A DNA stretch of 64,000 bases, taken from the NCBI RefSeq assembly GCF_004217565.1, contig NZ_SHLA01000001.1:1984001-2048000 (forward strand). Reading direction: 5' to 3'. Position 1 is the first letter of the stretch; the number at the start of each line of letters is the position of its first letter. Shown here piece by piece: positions 45,601 to 54,543 of this stretch. The notes below the pieces were generated by a model. It was not told the DNA's origin. It saw only the letters and a list, made by a program, of their open reading frames with translations, and did no database searches. The DNA comes from Zhihengliuella halotolerans. Its GTDB lineage: Bacteria > Actinomycetota > Actinomycetes > Actinomycetales > Micrococcaceae. The translations under genes were made by a program, and so were the position numbers.

Positions 45601-46341
45601 GTGAGCGTTCGTAGCGCCCAGCCCGGCATTCCACCCTGGCTGGAGGCCGCGCCACCACGGCGAGCCCAGCCGCGCGCCGAGAGCTGGCAGCGTTTCATCA
45701 GCACGGGAGACCGCGCCCTGCTCCGCCACGATGAACCGCTCTGGGAAGTTCTGCAATGGGCGGCAGAGAGGGGCGGCTTTCTCTTGCACGGCACGCAGCG
45801 TGGGGGCCTGGATGAGTTGCAGCCCCGGGCGCCCCTGGACAGAAGCCCAGACGAATTCAGTAAACGCCGGGCAGTCTTTGGCTCCTCCGACGCGATATGG
45901 GCTATGTGCTACGCACTGCGCGGCCCCTCGACCAACGGCATGCTCAACTCCTGCGTCCACATCGAATCGGAAGGCGCCTGGACACCACCCCACTACTTCT
46001 TGTCTCTCTCCGGCAGCGACCAGAGAACGGACCTACTCCAACCCGGTTGGGTGCACCTGATCGACAAGGGCACCTTCGAACGTATGAAGCCCTACGAATG
46101 GGCGGGCGTGGAACGAGTCCTCGAGGCGCAGTGGGTATCAAGCTGCTCAGTGCCGGTGCACTCGTCGGTACGTGTGCTTCCGCAGGATCTTCCGATCCGC
46201 TGTCGCCTCCACTCTGCCGAGGCAGTAGAGCGTGCCTCCGCCGACAATCCTGCGGGCTTTCCCTGGCTGGAATCGCCCCCCTACTCGCCCTTGAAGGCCG
46301 GCTTCCGCTTCTCCTGGAAGGCCGCGAAACCCTCGGCGTAG
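45601..46341 (+). CDS. Hypothetical protein with possible ADP-ribosyltransferase-like fold
   Basis: 246 aa from the GTG at 45601, with GAGGAG 8 nt upstream. Residues 60-105 read FLLHGTQRGGLDELQPRAP, then DEFSKRRAVFGSSDAIWAMCYAL. The HGT followed by a SSD..WA..YAL segment recalls the H-G-T and Y motifs of ART-fold enzymes and related bacterial toxins. The third ART residue cannot be placed, so this is only a possibility. The protein is cytoplasmic, without signal or membrane segments. Its end overlaps the convergent enoyl-CoA hydratase gene by about 60 nt, so the last 20 codons may not be constrained. Confidence 0.6.
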   Translation: MSVRSAQPGIPPWLEAAPPRRAQPRAESWQRFISTGDRALLRHDEPLWEVLQWAAERGGFLLHGTQRGGLDELQPRAPLDRSPDEFSKRRAVFGSSDAIWAMCYALRGPSTNGMLNSCVHIESEGAWTPPHYFLSLSGSDQRTDLLQPGWVHLIDKGTFERMKPYEWAGVERVLEAQWVSSCSVPVHSSVRVLPQDLPIRCRLHSAEAVERASADNPAGFPWLESPPYSPLKAGFRFSWKAAKPSA

Positions 46342-47063
46342 TCCGCCGTGTCGCACAGGTCGGCCTGGGCTTGATTCTCATTCGCCATCGAGGCCCACAG
46401 CCCCAGCCGCTGGTCGCGGATCTGCGCCACGAGCTCCTTCGAGGCCCGGAACGCTCCCGTGGCACCGGAGGCGACGCGGGCGACGATCTCCTCGGTGCGC
46501 TCGTACAGCTCGTCGGCGGCGAAGGAACGGCTGAACAGCCCCTGAGCCACGGCCTGCTCGCCGCTCATCAGCTCCGCGGTGTAGATCAGATCCAGCGTCC
46601 GGTGGGCGCCCAGTCGCTCGGTAAACAGCCAGTGCCCACCCGAGTCGAGCGTCGCGCCGAGATTCGCGAACGGCGAGCCGATCTTGGCGTTGTCAGCGAC
46701 GTAGACGACGTCGGTCGCGATCGCCAGCCCGAGCCCGACACCCAGGCACGCGCCCTGCACGGCCGCGAACGTCGGCGCCGGGAACGCCGCCATCTTCTCC
46801 AGCACCGGCTGCACTGTGCCCCCCAAGTAGCCGATGACATCGTCATCAGCCGGTACGACGCCGGAAATGTCCCGACCGGCGCAGAAGCCGCGCCCCTCCC
46901 CCTTGAGCAGCAGGGCCCTGACCTCACCGCGTTCGGCAGCCGCGGCGGCGTCGTCGTACGCCTGGGACAGCTCGGCGAGAGCCGCGACGTCGAGCGCGTT
47001 CATCTTCTCGGGTGCGTTCAGCGTGACGGTCGCGATGCCGTCCGCGATGTTCAGGTCGATCAC
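46281..47063 (-). CDS. Enoyl-CoA hydratase/isomerase (PaaG/PaaF-like)
   Basis: 260 aa from the GTG at 47063, with GGAG 6 nt upstream. Crotonase features: NAPEKMNALDVAAL, GRGFCAGRDISG (oxyanion hole) and GACLGVGLGLAIATDVVYVAD. Residues at the second oxyanion and acid positions fit the PaaG-type 1,2-epoxyphenylacetyl-CoA isomerases, whose role is to rearrange the ring epoxide to oxepin-CoA. It follows paaE by about 100 nt and ends the phenylacetate operon in this window. Confidence 0.85.
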   Translation of the reverse strand: MIDLNIADGIATVTLNAPEKMNALDVAALAELSQAYDDAAAAAERGEVRALLLKGEGRGFCAGRDISGVVPADDDVIGYLGGTVQPVLEKMAAFPAPTFAAVQGACLGVGLGLAIATDVVYVADNAKIGSPFANLGATLDSGGHWLFTERLGAHRTLDLIYTAELMSGEQAVAQGLFSRSFAADELYERTEEIVARVASGATGAFRASKELVAQIRDQRLGLWASMANENQAQADLCDTADYAEGFAAFQEKRKPAFKGE

Positions 47064-47164
47064 GATGACTCCAGTGGTTGCGGGGTTTACGGGACGGGGC
47101 TGCGGGGGTTGCGGTTCGGGTGGTTGCCGGCAGGACGACGACGGACAGTGCGCGGAGGCGGGCG

Positions 47165-48319
47165 TCAGGCGTCGAAGTCGACGCTGACGCGTTCGCTCGT
47201 CGGGCGGGTCTGGCACGTGAGCACGTAGCCGGCGTCGACCTCGTCCTCTTCGAGCGCGTAGTTCTCGGCCATCTTGACGTCGCCGCCGGTGACCTTCGCG
47301 CGGCACGTGCCGCAGACTCCGCCGGCGCACGCGAACGGCACGTCGGGGCGCACGCGCAGGGCCGCGTTGAGGATCGTCTCGTTCGCGGCGACAGGCGATT
47401 TCACCTCGCCCGAGAGACCGTCCAGACGGAACTCGATCTCGAAGTTCTCACCGTCGTCGTCCTGGACGGCGCGGCCGATGTGGCCCTCCGGCCGGGTCGG
47501 CTTGCCGGTCGTGAACAGCTCGAAACGCACCCGATCCGCGGGCACGCCCTTGCCTGCGAGCGTGTCGCGCACCAGTTGGACGAGCTCGAACGGCCCGCAC
47601 AGGAACCACTCGTCGACCTGATCGGTGCGGATGACGTTCTCGAGCAGCGCGGTGAGCTTCTCGGAGTCGATGCGGCCCGAGAGCAGCGGCGAGATGCGCT
47701 GCTCCCGCGAGAGCACGTGATGCAGCGCGAACCGCGACGGGTAGCGGTCCTTCAGGTCCGCGAGCTCCTCGAGGAACATCACGTCCATCGCCGCCCGGTT
47801 CGCGTAGATCAGGTCGAAGCGCGTGTTCTCGTTCGCGGCGAGCACGGTGCGGGCGATCGCGAGCACCGGGGTGATGCCGGATCCGGCGGCGACGGCGACG
47901 AAGGTGTCCTCCATGTCCGTATCGATCGACTCGGGATCGTTCAGCCCGGTCATCCGGTGTTTGGAGATGAACGCGCCGGTCGGGCTCATGACGTCGATCT
48001 TCTCGCCGGCGGTCAGCGATTCGTTGGCCCACGTGGAGAAGACCCCGCCCAGGTCGCGCTTGATCGCGACCCGGATCTCGCCCGGCCTAGGTTCGGCGCA
48101 GATCGAGTAGCTGCGGCGGATCTCCTGCACATTGCCCTCGGCGTCGGGCAGGCGCTTGCGCAGCGCCACGTATTGGCCTGGAAGGTAGTCGAACTCGCCC
48201 TCGAGCGTCTCGGGAACGGCGAACGTCACCTCGATGGCGTCCGCGGTCAGCCGGCGGACCTCGGCCACGTCGAGGGTGTGGAACGCCGCGCGCCGGCGGC
48301 TTGTTGCAGTCTCAGTCAT
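47165..48319 (-). CDS. paaE: Phenylacetyl-CoA epoxidase reductase subunit PaaE
   Basis: 384 aa from the ATG at 48319 (ATGA overlap with paaD). An N-terminal FNR-type FAD/NADPH domain (RRSYSICAEP, AVAAGSGITPVLAI, FLCGPFELV) is followed by a plant-type [2Fe-2S] ferredoxin domain with CAGGVCGTCRAKV and a later C in VLTCQTRP. It passes electrons from NADPH to the PaaABC oxygenase. Confidence 0.95.
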   Translation of the reverse strand: MTETATSRRRAAFHTLDVAEVRRLTADAIEVTFAVPETLEGEFDYLPGQYVALRKRLPDAEGNVQEIRRSYSICAEPRPGEIRVAIKRDLGGVFSTWANESLTAGEKIDVMSPTGAFISKHRMTGLNDPESIDTDMEDTFVAVAAGSGITPVLAIARTVLAANENTRFDLIYANRAAMDVMFLEELADLKDRYPSRFALHHVLSREQRISPLLSGRIDSEKLTALLENVIRTDQVDEWFLCGPFELVQLVRDTLAGKGVPADRVRFELFTTGKPTRPEGHIGRAVQDDDGENFEIEFRLDGLSGEVKSPVAANETILNAALRVRPDVPFACAGGVCGTCRAKVTGGDVKMAENYALEEDEVDAGYVLTCQTRPTSERVSVDFDA

Positions 48320-48807
48320 GACAGAACCTTGAAGTAGTCGAAGGGCTCCAGACACTCCCGGCACTGGTACAGCGCCTTGCAGGAGGTCGAGCCGAAGCGG
48401 GAGAGTTCCTTGGTGTCGAGCGAATGGCAGCGCGGGCACTTCACAGCCAGGCCCAGCGTGACGCGGCCTGCATGGCCTTTCCCGGTGGGCGGGGCGATGC
48501 CGTAGGCCTCGAGCTTGGCTTGGCCCGACTCGGTCATCCAGTCAGTGCTCCAGGCCGGCGTGAGCACGAGCTCGACGCGCGCGGTGTACCCGTGCGCCGC
48601 GAACGCGCGCTCGAGGTCGACCTGGATCGTGCCCATCGCCGGGCAGCCCGAGTAGGTGGGCGTGATGGTGACGACGACGGCGTCGCCGCCTTCGCGGCGC
48701 ACCTCGCGGAGGATGCCCAGGTCCTCGATCGAGAGGACCGGGATCTCCGGGTCGGTCACCTGCGCGGCGATCTCCCACAGCTGGGTGTCAACGGCCTGTT
48801 GCGCCAT
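48316..48807 (-). CDS. paaD: Phenylacetate degradation protein PaaD
   Basis: 163 aa. A DUF59/MIP18-type domain (VTDPEIPVLSIEDLGILREV, VTITPTYSGCPAMGTI) is followed by a zinc-ribbon-like tail with CPRCHS, SCKALYQCRECLEPF. PaaD is needed for epoxidase function, probably for Fe-S or iron maturation. Confidence 0.95.
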   Translation of the reverse strand: MAQQAVDTQLWEIAAQVTDPEIPVLSIEDLGILREVRREGGDAVVVTITPTYSGCPAMGTIQVDLERAFAAHGYTARVELVLTPAWSTDWMTESGQAKLEAYGIAPPTGKGHAGRVTLGLAVKCPRCHSLDTKELSRFGSTSCKALYQCRECLEPFDYFKVLS

Positions 48808-48825
48808 GGCTGCTCCGTTCCGCTT

Positions 48826-49707
48826 CTACCAGCTCGCGCCGGGATGCTTGCGGGCGAGGACCTGCATCTCGGCGAGCAGGTAGCCCAGGTGTTCGGAGTG
48901 CTCGCCGTGGCGGCCGCGGGCCATCGCGTCGGGCACCTGCGGGACGTCGAGCCCGGCGTCGGCGAGGACGGCCGCGATCTCCTCGTCCCACGCCGCACGC
49001 AGCGTGGAGGGGCGCGCCCCGGCGGTGCCGACGTCGTCGTGCAGCTGCTCGTCGACGAACAGCTCGCCCACGTACGGCCAGAGATCGGCGAGGGCGACGC
49101 GCATGCGGCGCGCCGACTCCTCGGTGCCGCGGCCGAGGCGCAAGGTCCACTGGATGGCGTGGTCGCGGTGGTAGTCGACCTCCTTGACGGCCTTCGCGCA
49201 GATGGCCGCGATGGTCTCGTCGCTAGACCGTGTCAGCTCCGTGTAGAGCAGGTTCTGGAAGACGGCGACAAGGAGCTGGCGGACGATCGTGACGGCGAAA
49301 TCGCCGTTCGGCTGTTCGACCAGGTGGCACGAGCGGAACTCGTCCTCCTCACGCCAGTAGGCGAGTTCATCCTCGGTCTTGCCGAAGCGCTTGCCCGCGT
49401 AGATCAGGAACGAGCGGGCGTGCCCGAGCTGGTCGAGGGCGATGTTGCCGAGGGCCACGTCCTCCTCGATCTCGGGGGCGCGCGAGATCCACCAGGAGAG
49501 CCGCTGGGCGAGGATCAGGGCGTCGTCGCCCAGCTGCAGGGCGTACTCGGCCACCGCGTCCGACGCCGGCCCCTCGCCGGCCACGGCGATGTCCTCCGGG
49601 CGCAGCGCGTTGCCGGGAGTGACGCGGGTGGCGGAGGCGGTGATGTCTCCGAAGGAGGCGAAGTCGTCCTCGATGCCCTCCGTGATGTGGGTGTTGGAGG
49701 CGTTCAC
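48826..49707 (-). CDS. paaC: Phenylacetyl-CoA epoxidase structural subunit PaaC
   Basis: 293 aa, GTG start overlapping the paaB stop. A ferritin-like fold with EDVALGNIALDQLGHARSF, VEQPNGDFAVTIVRQLL and KEVDYHRDHAIQWTLRLG is recognisable. The length is slightly longer than E. coli PaaC (248 aa) because of about 30 extra N-terminal residues. It binds PaaA to form the oxygenase core. Confidence 0.95.
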   Translation of the reverse strand: MNASNTHITEGIEDDFASFGDITASATRVTPGNALRPEDIAVAGEGPASDAVAEYALQLGDDALILAQRLSWWISRAPEIEEDVALGNIALDQLGHARSFLIYAGKRFGKTEDELAYWREEDEFRSCHLVEQPNGDFAVTIVRQLLVAVFQNLLYTELTRSSDETIAAICAKAVKEVDYHRDHAIQWTLRLGRGTEESARRMRVALADLWPYVGELFVDEQLHDDVGTAGARPSTLRAAWDEEIAAVLADAGLDVPQVPDAMARGRHGEHSEHLGYLLAEMQVLARKHPGASW

Positions 49708-50000
49708 AGGTGTTTCACCCCTTCGCTCTTGGTGTAGTAGGTCGCGTGGCGGTAGTCCTTGCCCTTGGGCGACTCGAAGAACTGGTCTTTGGCGTCGGGA
49801 TCAGAGGTGATGATGTCCTCCGATTTCACGACCCACAGGGACACGCCTTCGTTGCGGCGCGTGTACAGGTCGCGCGCATTTCGCACGGCCATCTCGGCGT
49901 CGGGTGCGTGCAGCGATCCGGCGTGCACGTGGGAGAGCCCGCGGGAGGAGCGCACGAAGACCTCGAAGAGGGGCCAGCTGGTGTTCTCAGTCAACTTCAC
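49704..50000 (-). CDS. paaB: Phenylacetyl-CoA epoxidase subunit PaaB
   Basis: 98 aa from the GTG at 50000, overlapping the paaA stop. Typical text: [43 protein letters not shown] and SEDIITSDP. It is the small subunit that links the PaaAC units. Confidence 0.95.
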   Translation of the reverse strand: MKLTENTSWPLFEVFVRSSRGLSHVHAGSLHAPDAEMAVRNARDLYTRRNEGVSLWVVKSEDIITSDPDAKDQFFESPKGKDYRHATYYTKSEGVKHL

Positions 50001-51001
50001 GCCACCTTCTCGGTCTGCCGGGCCGCGTACGCCGCGGCGGCCTCGCGCACCCAGGCGCCGTTCTCGTGGGCCTCGCGGCGGCGCGCGAGGCGCTGGGCGT
50101 TGCACGGCCCGTGGCCGGAGATCACGGCCTTGAACTCGTCCCAGTTCAGTTCCTTGTGAATCCACTGGCCCGCGGTCTCGTCGAAGCGCAGCTCCGGGTC
50201 CGGCAGGGTGAGCCCGAGGACCTTGACCTGCTCGACGATCATGCCCACAAAACGCTGGCGCAGGTCGTCGTTGGTGAAGCGCTTGATGTTCCACGCCATC
50301 GACTGCTGCGAATTCGGCGAGTCGCCGTCGGGTGGTCCGAACATCATGAGGGAGGGCTCGTAGAAGCGGTTCACGGCGTCTTGAGCCATCTGCTTCTGCT
50401 CGGCCGTGCCGTTCGCGAGTTCGAGCAGGATCTCGAAGCCCTGGCGCTGGTGGAAGGACTCCTCCTTGCAGACGCGCACCATCGCGCGGCCGTACGGGCC
50501 GTAGGAGGCGCGGCACAGCGGCACCTGGTTGGCGATCGCGGCGCCGTCGACGAGCCAGCCGATCGCGCCCATGTCGGCCCAGGTGCGGGCCGGGTAGTTG
50601 AAGATCGAGGAGTACTTGGCCCGCCCGGAGAGCAGCTGGTCGTTGAGCTCGTCGCGCGGGGTGCCGAGCGTCTCGGCGGCCGAGTAGAGGTACAGCCCGT
50701 GGCCGGCCTCGTCCTGGACTTTGGCCATGAGGATGGCCTTGCGCTTGAGGCTCGGAGCGCGCGTGATCCAGTTGGCCTCCGGCTGCATGCCGATGATCTC
50801 GGAGTGCGCGTGCTGGGAGATCTGCCGCGTCAGGGTCTTGCGGTAACCCTCCGGCATCCAGTCCCGCGGCTCGATGCGCGAGTCCTTGGCGATGATTTCG
50901 TCGAAGCGCGCCTGCCCGGCGCGCTCTTCCTCGGACGGCACGGCCGACAGGTGGGCGCCTTTGCCCTCCGCCGCTTGCCTGGTGTGGTGCTCAGCCATCA
51001 T
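49997..51001 (-). CDS. paaA: Phenylacetyl-CoA epoxidase catalytic subunit PaaA
   Basis: 334 aa. The first two codons are both ATG; the second may be used, with GAGG upstream. Di-iron ligands lie in [19 protein letters not shown] and [15 protein letters not shown] (ExxH patterns). [26 protein letters not shown] is a family hallmark. It epoxidises the aromatic ring of phenylacetyl-CoA. It is the first gene of the paa operon. The CoA ligase paaK and the ring-opening paaZ are not in this window. Confidence 0.96.
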   Translation of the reverse strand: MMAEHHTRQAAEGKGAHLSAVPSEEERAGQARFDEIIAKDSRIEPRDWMPEGYRKTLTRQISQHAHSEIIGMQPEANWITRAPSLKRKAILMAKVQDEAGHGLYLYSAAETLGTPRDELNDQLLSGRAKYSSIFNYPARTWADMGAIGWLVDGAAIANQVPLCRASYGPYGRAMVRVCKEESFHQRQGFEILLELANGTAEQKQMAQDAVNRFYEPSLMMFGPPDGDSPNSQQSMAWNIKRFTNDDLRQRFVGMIVEQVKVLGLTLPDPELRFDETAGQWIHKELNWDEFKAVISGHGPCNAQRLARRREAHENGAWVREAAAAYAARQTEKVA

Positions 51002-51023
51002 TACCTCACTCGGGATTTATTTA

Positions 51024-51039
51024 CTGACCGTTCGTTCAG
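51024..51039. promoter_or_regulatory. PaaR/TetR-type operator upstream of paaA
   Basis: CTGA and TCAG flank CCGTTCGT in a 16-bp imperfect palindrome resembling the ACCGACCGGTCGGT-like PaaR sites of actinobacteria. It lies 23 nt upstream of the paaA start next to an AT-rich TAAATAAAT stretch on the minus strand, so it would overlap the promoter. Confidence 0.5.
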
Positions 51040-51110
51040 GATATGCGTTCCCGCCCGAGTGGTCAACACCACACCCGACCGGAGCCCGAGCAGCTCCGGC
51101 CGGCGCCGTC

Positions 51111-51884
51111 TCAGCAGGTGGTGGTAAAGCTCAGCGCCGAGAGGAAGATCGCCTGGTCGCCGTCGATGCGCGAGTTCGAGCGCGACTCGACGTTCTGGTA
51201 GGTGAGGCTGAAGGAGGTCACCGGCTCGAGGAACGAGACGGTGGCATTGGCCCGCCCGCTGGTCTCTGGGACGGGCTCGATCCGGCCAGCGCGCAACGGA
51301 TCCGTCGTCGTACCAGATCCCGCGACAATGCTGCCGCCGCCGCTGGAGGCCGTGAAGGCGGCTCCCGATTCGATGACGACGCGGTCGAAGTAGTCGTAGG
51401 CGGCCGCATCGATGTCGGTGATCAGGAACGAGAGCCGATCGACCGGCTCACTGAAATCGAAGCGGATCGTCTGCGAGTTCTCTGCGATGCGCGCGGCCGA
51501 CGACGTCGACCCGGCCTTGCGCGAGTTGCTGATCGGCGACTGGTGGATGGCCAGGCCGGCACTCGCCGTCCCGCCGACGGCGAAGGAGGACACGGCCAGG
51601 TTGAGGTTCTCCGTCCGCGCCTGGTTGCCCGTGCGCGTATTCGCCCCGATGCCGGCCTGCGTGACGGTCAGCGCGATCGGCGTGCCGCCGTCGCCCACCG
51701 CGGCGGACCCCGCCGTCGCGCCGGTCCGCCGGTAGTCGCGCGCCCAGTCGAGATGCATCTGCGTCGGCACGCACGCGGCCTCGCCCCCGTCAGACGCGGC
51801 CGCGGCCGGTGCGGCTACCGCCGCCGCGATGACCGGCAGACTCCATGCCGCGCCCTTGACCACTGTTCGACGTTCCATCCCCAT
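51111..51884 (-). CDS. Tat-exported hypothetical protein
   Basis: 257 aa. The N-terminus is a twin-arginine signal: RRTVVKGAAWSLPVIAAAVAAPAAAAS, with cleavage likely near residue 30. The mature part is Gly/Ser/Thr-rich with beta-strand-like repeats (SQTIRFDFSEPVDRLSFLITDIDA, ATVSFLEPVTSFSLTYQNV) and only two cysteines, near the mature N-terminus and at the very last residue. These could form a disulphide closing the domain. The family is not recognised. It probably acts at the cell surface. It shares no operon with paa. Confidence 0.7.
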   Translation of the reverse strand: MGMERRTVVKGAAWSLPVIAAAVAAPAAAASDGGEAACVPTQMHLDWARDYRRTGATAGSAAVGDGGTPIALTVTQAGIGANTRTGNQARTENLNLAVSSFAVGGTASAGLAIHQSPISNSRKAGSTSSAARIAENSQTIRFDFSEPVDRLSFLITDIDAAAYDYFDRVVIESGAAFTASSGGGSIVAGSGTTTDPLRAGRIEPVPETSGRANATVSFLEPVTSFSLTYQNVESRSNSRIDGDQAIFLSALSFTTTC

Positions 51885-52226
51885 GCGGACTCCCCAATCA
51901 TTGTTTTCTGAAGTAGTAGGTGAATGGAGCGAATCTACGGTTCAGTAACCGACCTCAAGAAAGCCTGCCGGTATCCCATCCGACCGGGCGATCCACGACA
52001 TCCCCGTACTCACTGGAGCAAGCGCCCCGGGCGACCGGTCGCAAGTGATGAGGGCCACCTTCGAGCGGCACCGCTCTTGCGTATTTCTTGCGCTGATCCC
52101 GCGCTTTCGATTGCACAAGGCTCCGAGGGCTGCGCGCCGCCTCGCTACGGGTTACGGCATGCCGCTATCGGCGAACACGGCGCGCGCACCCGCGCGGAAT
52201 CGGGGCGTCTGCAGTTGAATGGGTCC
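51885..52226. other. Divergent intergenic region
   Basis: 342 nt between the Tat-exported protein gene and the oligopeptidase gene. The plus-strand frame is open through most of it but the translation is not protein-like, and no operator or hairpin stands out. Confidence 0.45.
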
Positions 52227-54476
52227 ATGAGTGAACCCACGCTGTCCGCCAGCTCCCCCGCCGAGCGCGGCCCGTCCCACGCCGAGCTGGCCGTCGCCAC
52301 CACGACGACGCCGCACGCCGGCGCCACTCCCCCGCGCGCCAAGAAGGTGCCGACCGAGCGCACCCACCACGGCGACACCTTCGTCGACAACTACGAGTGG
52401 CTGCGCGAGAAAGACAACGCCGAGGTCGTCGCGCACCTCGAGGCCGAGAACGCGTACGCCGCTGCCGCGACCGAACACCAGCAGCCGCTGCGGGACGCCA
52501 TCTTCGCCGAGATCAAGAACCGCACCGAGGAGACAGATCTCTCCGTCCCTGCCCGGAAGCGCGGCTGGTGGTACTTCACCCGCACCGAGGAGGGCAAGCA
52601 GTACTTCGTCCAGTGCCGTGTCGCGGCCGCCGACACAGGTGACGCGCGTGCCGACTGGACCCCGCCCGTGATCGAGAGCGGAACGCCGATCGACGGCGAG
52701 CAGGTCCTGCTCGACGGCAATGCCGAGGCCGAGGGCCAGCCCTTCTTCTCCCTCGGCGGCATGGCGGTCTCCGAGGACGGGAACCTGCTCGCGTACGCCG
52801 TTGACAACGCCGGGGACGAGCGCTTCGCCCTCCGCGTGAAGGACCTGCGCACGGGCGAGCTGCTCGCCGACACCGTGGAGGGCGTCTTCTACGGTCTGGC
52901 CTTCTCCCCGGACGGCGAGCGCGTGTACTACACGGTCGTCGACGACACGTGGCGCCCGCATCAGATCAAGGTGCACGTCCTCGGCACCGAGGCGATCGAC
53001 GACGTCGTCCTCTTCGAAGAGGGGGACGCGGGAATGTGGACCGGGTTCGACCTCTCCCCCGACCGCACGGAACTACTGATCTCCGTGGGCAACTCCGAAT
53101 ACTCGGAGTCCCACACCCTGGACATCTCGGACCCCGACGCCCGGCCGCGTCTGCTGCTCTCGCGCGACGAGCGCGTGCTGCACTCAATGGACCCCGTCTC
53201 GATCGACGGGCGCCGCCACTACGTCGTCACGAGCAACCGCACCCCGCACGTCGAGAAGGCGCCGAACAACATGGTCTCGCTCGTCGCCGACGCCGAGTTC
53301 GCCCGGCCGTTCGCCGAGCAGGAGTGGGCCACGGTGTTCGCCCACCGCGACGACGTCAAGATCGAGGGCACGGCCGTGACGGCGACCCACCTGCTGGTCG
53401 GGCTGCGCCGGGACACGACCGAGCGCGTGCAGATCCTCCCGCTCGTCGGTCTGGGCACCGAGGCCCAGAGCGAACCCGTGGAGCCCGCTTTCGACGAGGC
53501 GCTGTACACCGCCTCGCTCGCCGGTGCCGACTTCGAATCCCCGCTCGTGCGAGTCGAGTACACCTCGTTCCTCACGCCGCCGCGCATCTACGACTACGAG
53601 CTCGCGACGGGCGAGCTGACCCTGCGCAAGGAGACGCCGGTCAACGGCTACAACGCCGACGACTACGTCGCCGAGCGCGACTGGGCGACGGCGGCCGACG
53701 GCACGCGCATCCCCGTCACCATCATGCGCCACGCCTCGGTGGCCGCGGACGGCAGCAGCCCGGCGCTCGTCTACGGGTACGGCAGCTACGAGATGAGCAT
53801 GGATCCGACCTTCGGGATTCCGCGCCTCTCCGTGCTGGACCGCGGCGTGGTCTTCGTGATCGCCCACGTGCGCGGCGGCGGCGAGCTGGGGCGGTCCTGG
53901 TACGACGACGGCAAGAAGCTCGCGAAGAAGAACTCGTTCACCGACTTCATCGCGGTGACCGAGCACATCGTCAAGGCCGGATGGGCGGCGCCGGACCGGG
54001 TCGCCGCGATGGGCGGTTCGGCGGGCGGGCTCCTCATGGGCGCCGTCGCGAACCTCGCCCCGCAGCTGTACCGGGCGATCGTGGCGCAGGTGCCGTTCGT
54101 CGACGCGCTGACCTCGATCCTCGACCCGGACCTCCCGCTGTCCGCGCTCGAGTGGGAGGAGTGGGGCAACCCGATCGAGGACGCGACCGTGTACAAGTAC
54201 ATGAAGTCCTACACCCCGTACCAGAACATCGCCCCCGTGCCGTACCCGAAGATCGCGGCCGTCACGAGCCTCAACGACACGCGCGTGCTCTACGTCGAGC
54301 CGGCCAAGTGGGTGCAGAAGCTGCGCGAGGTCACGACCGGCACGGAGCCGATTGTCATGAAGATCGAGATGGACGGCGGCCACGGCGGAGCCTCCGGGCG
54401 CTACGAGGGCTGGAAGGACCGCGCGTGGGACTACGCCTACGTCCTCGACGCGCTGGGGGCAACCGAAAAGGTCTAG
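52227..54476 (+). CDS. S9 prolyl oligopeptidase family serine peptidase (oligopeptidase B-like)
   Basis: 749 aa from the ATG at 52227. The N-terminal beta-propeller starts around DTFVDNYEWLREKDN. The C-terminal alpha/beta hydrolase has the nucleophile motif GGSAGG, the acidic region LNDTRVLYVEP and catalytic histidine in DGGHGG. The GELGRSWYDDGKKL and ANLAPQLYRAIVAQVPFVD blocks favour oligopeptidase B, which cleaves small peptides after basic residues in the cytoplasm. There is no signal peptide. Confidence 0.93.
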   Translation: MSEPTLSASSPAERGPSHAELAVATTTTPHAGATPPRAKKVPTERTHHGDTFVDNYEWLREKDNAEVVAHLEAENAYAAAATEHQQPLRDAIFAEIKNRTEETDLSVPARKRGWWYFTRTEEGKQYFVQCRVAAADTGDARADWTPPVIESGTPIDGEQVLLDGNAEAEGQPFFSLGGMAVSEDGNLLAYAVDNAGDERFALRVKDLRTGELLADTVEGVFYGLAFSPDGERVYYTVVDDTWRPHQIKVHVLGTEAIDDVVLFEEGDAGMWTGFDLSPDRTELLISVGNSEYSESHTLDISDPDARPRLLLSRDERVLHSMDPVSIDGRRHYVVTSNRTPHVEKAPNNMVSLVADAEFARPFAEQEWATVFAHRDDVKIEGTAVTATHLLVGLRRDTTERVQILPLVGLGTEAQSEPVEPAFDEALYTASLAGADFESPLVRVEYTSFLTPPRIYDYELATGELTLRKETPVNGYNADDYVAERDWATAADGTRIPVTIMRHASVAADGSSPALVYGYGSYEMSMDPTFGIPRLSVLDRGVVFVIAHVRGGGELGRSWYDDGKKLAKKNSFTDFIAVTEHIVKAGWAAPDRVAAMGGSAGGLLMGAVANLAPQLYRAIVAQVPFVDALTSILDPDLPLSALEWEEWGNPIEDATVYKYMKSYTPYQNIAPVPYPKIAAVTSLNDTRVLYVEPAKWVQKLREVTTGTEPIVMKIEMDGGHGGASGRYEGWKDRAWDYAYVLDALGATEKV

Positions 54477-54501
54477 GGCCGCGGCACCCTCCACGCCGCG
54501 C

Positions 54502-54543
54502 TGAGGCCGGGCGCTCCCCGTTGCGACGGGGCGCCCGGCCTCA
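54502..54543. terminator. Bidirectional terminator hairpin
   Basis: TGAGGCCGGGCG pairs with CGCCCGGCCTCA and CCCCG with CGGGG, loop TTGCGA, with a two-base bulge. It serves two convergent genes. The right arm overlaps the stop codon of the amidase gene (54541-54543). Confidence 0.75.
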
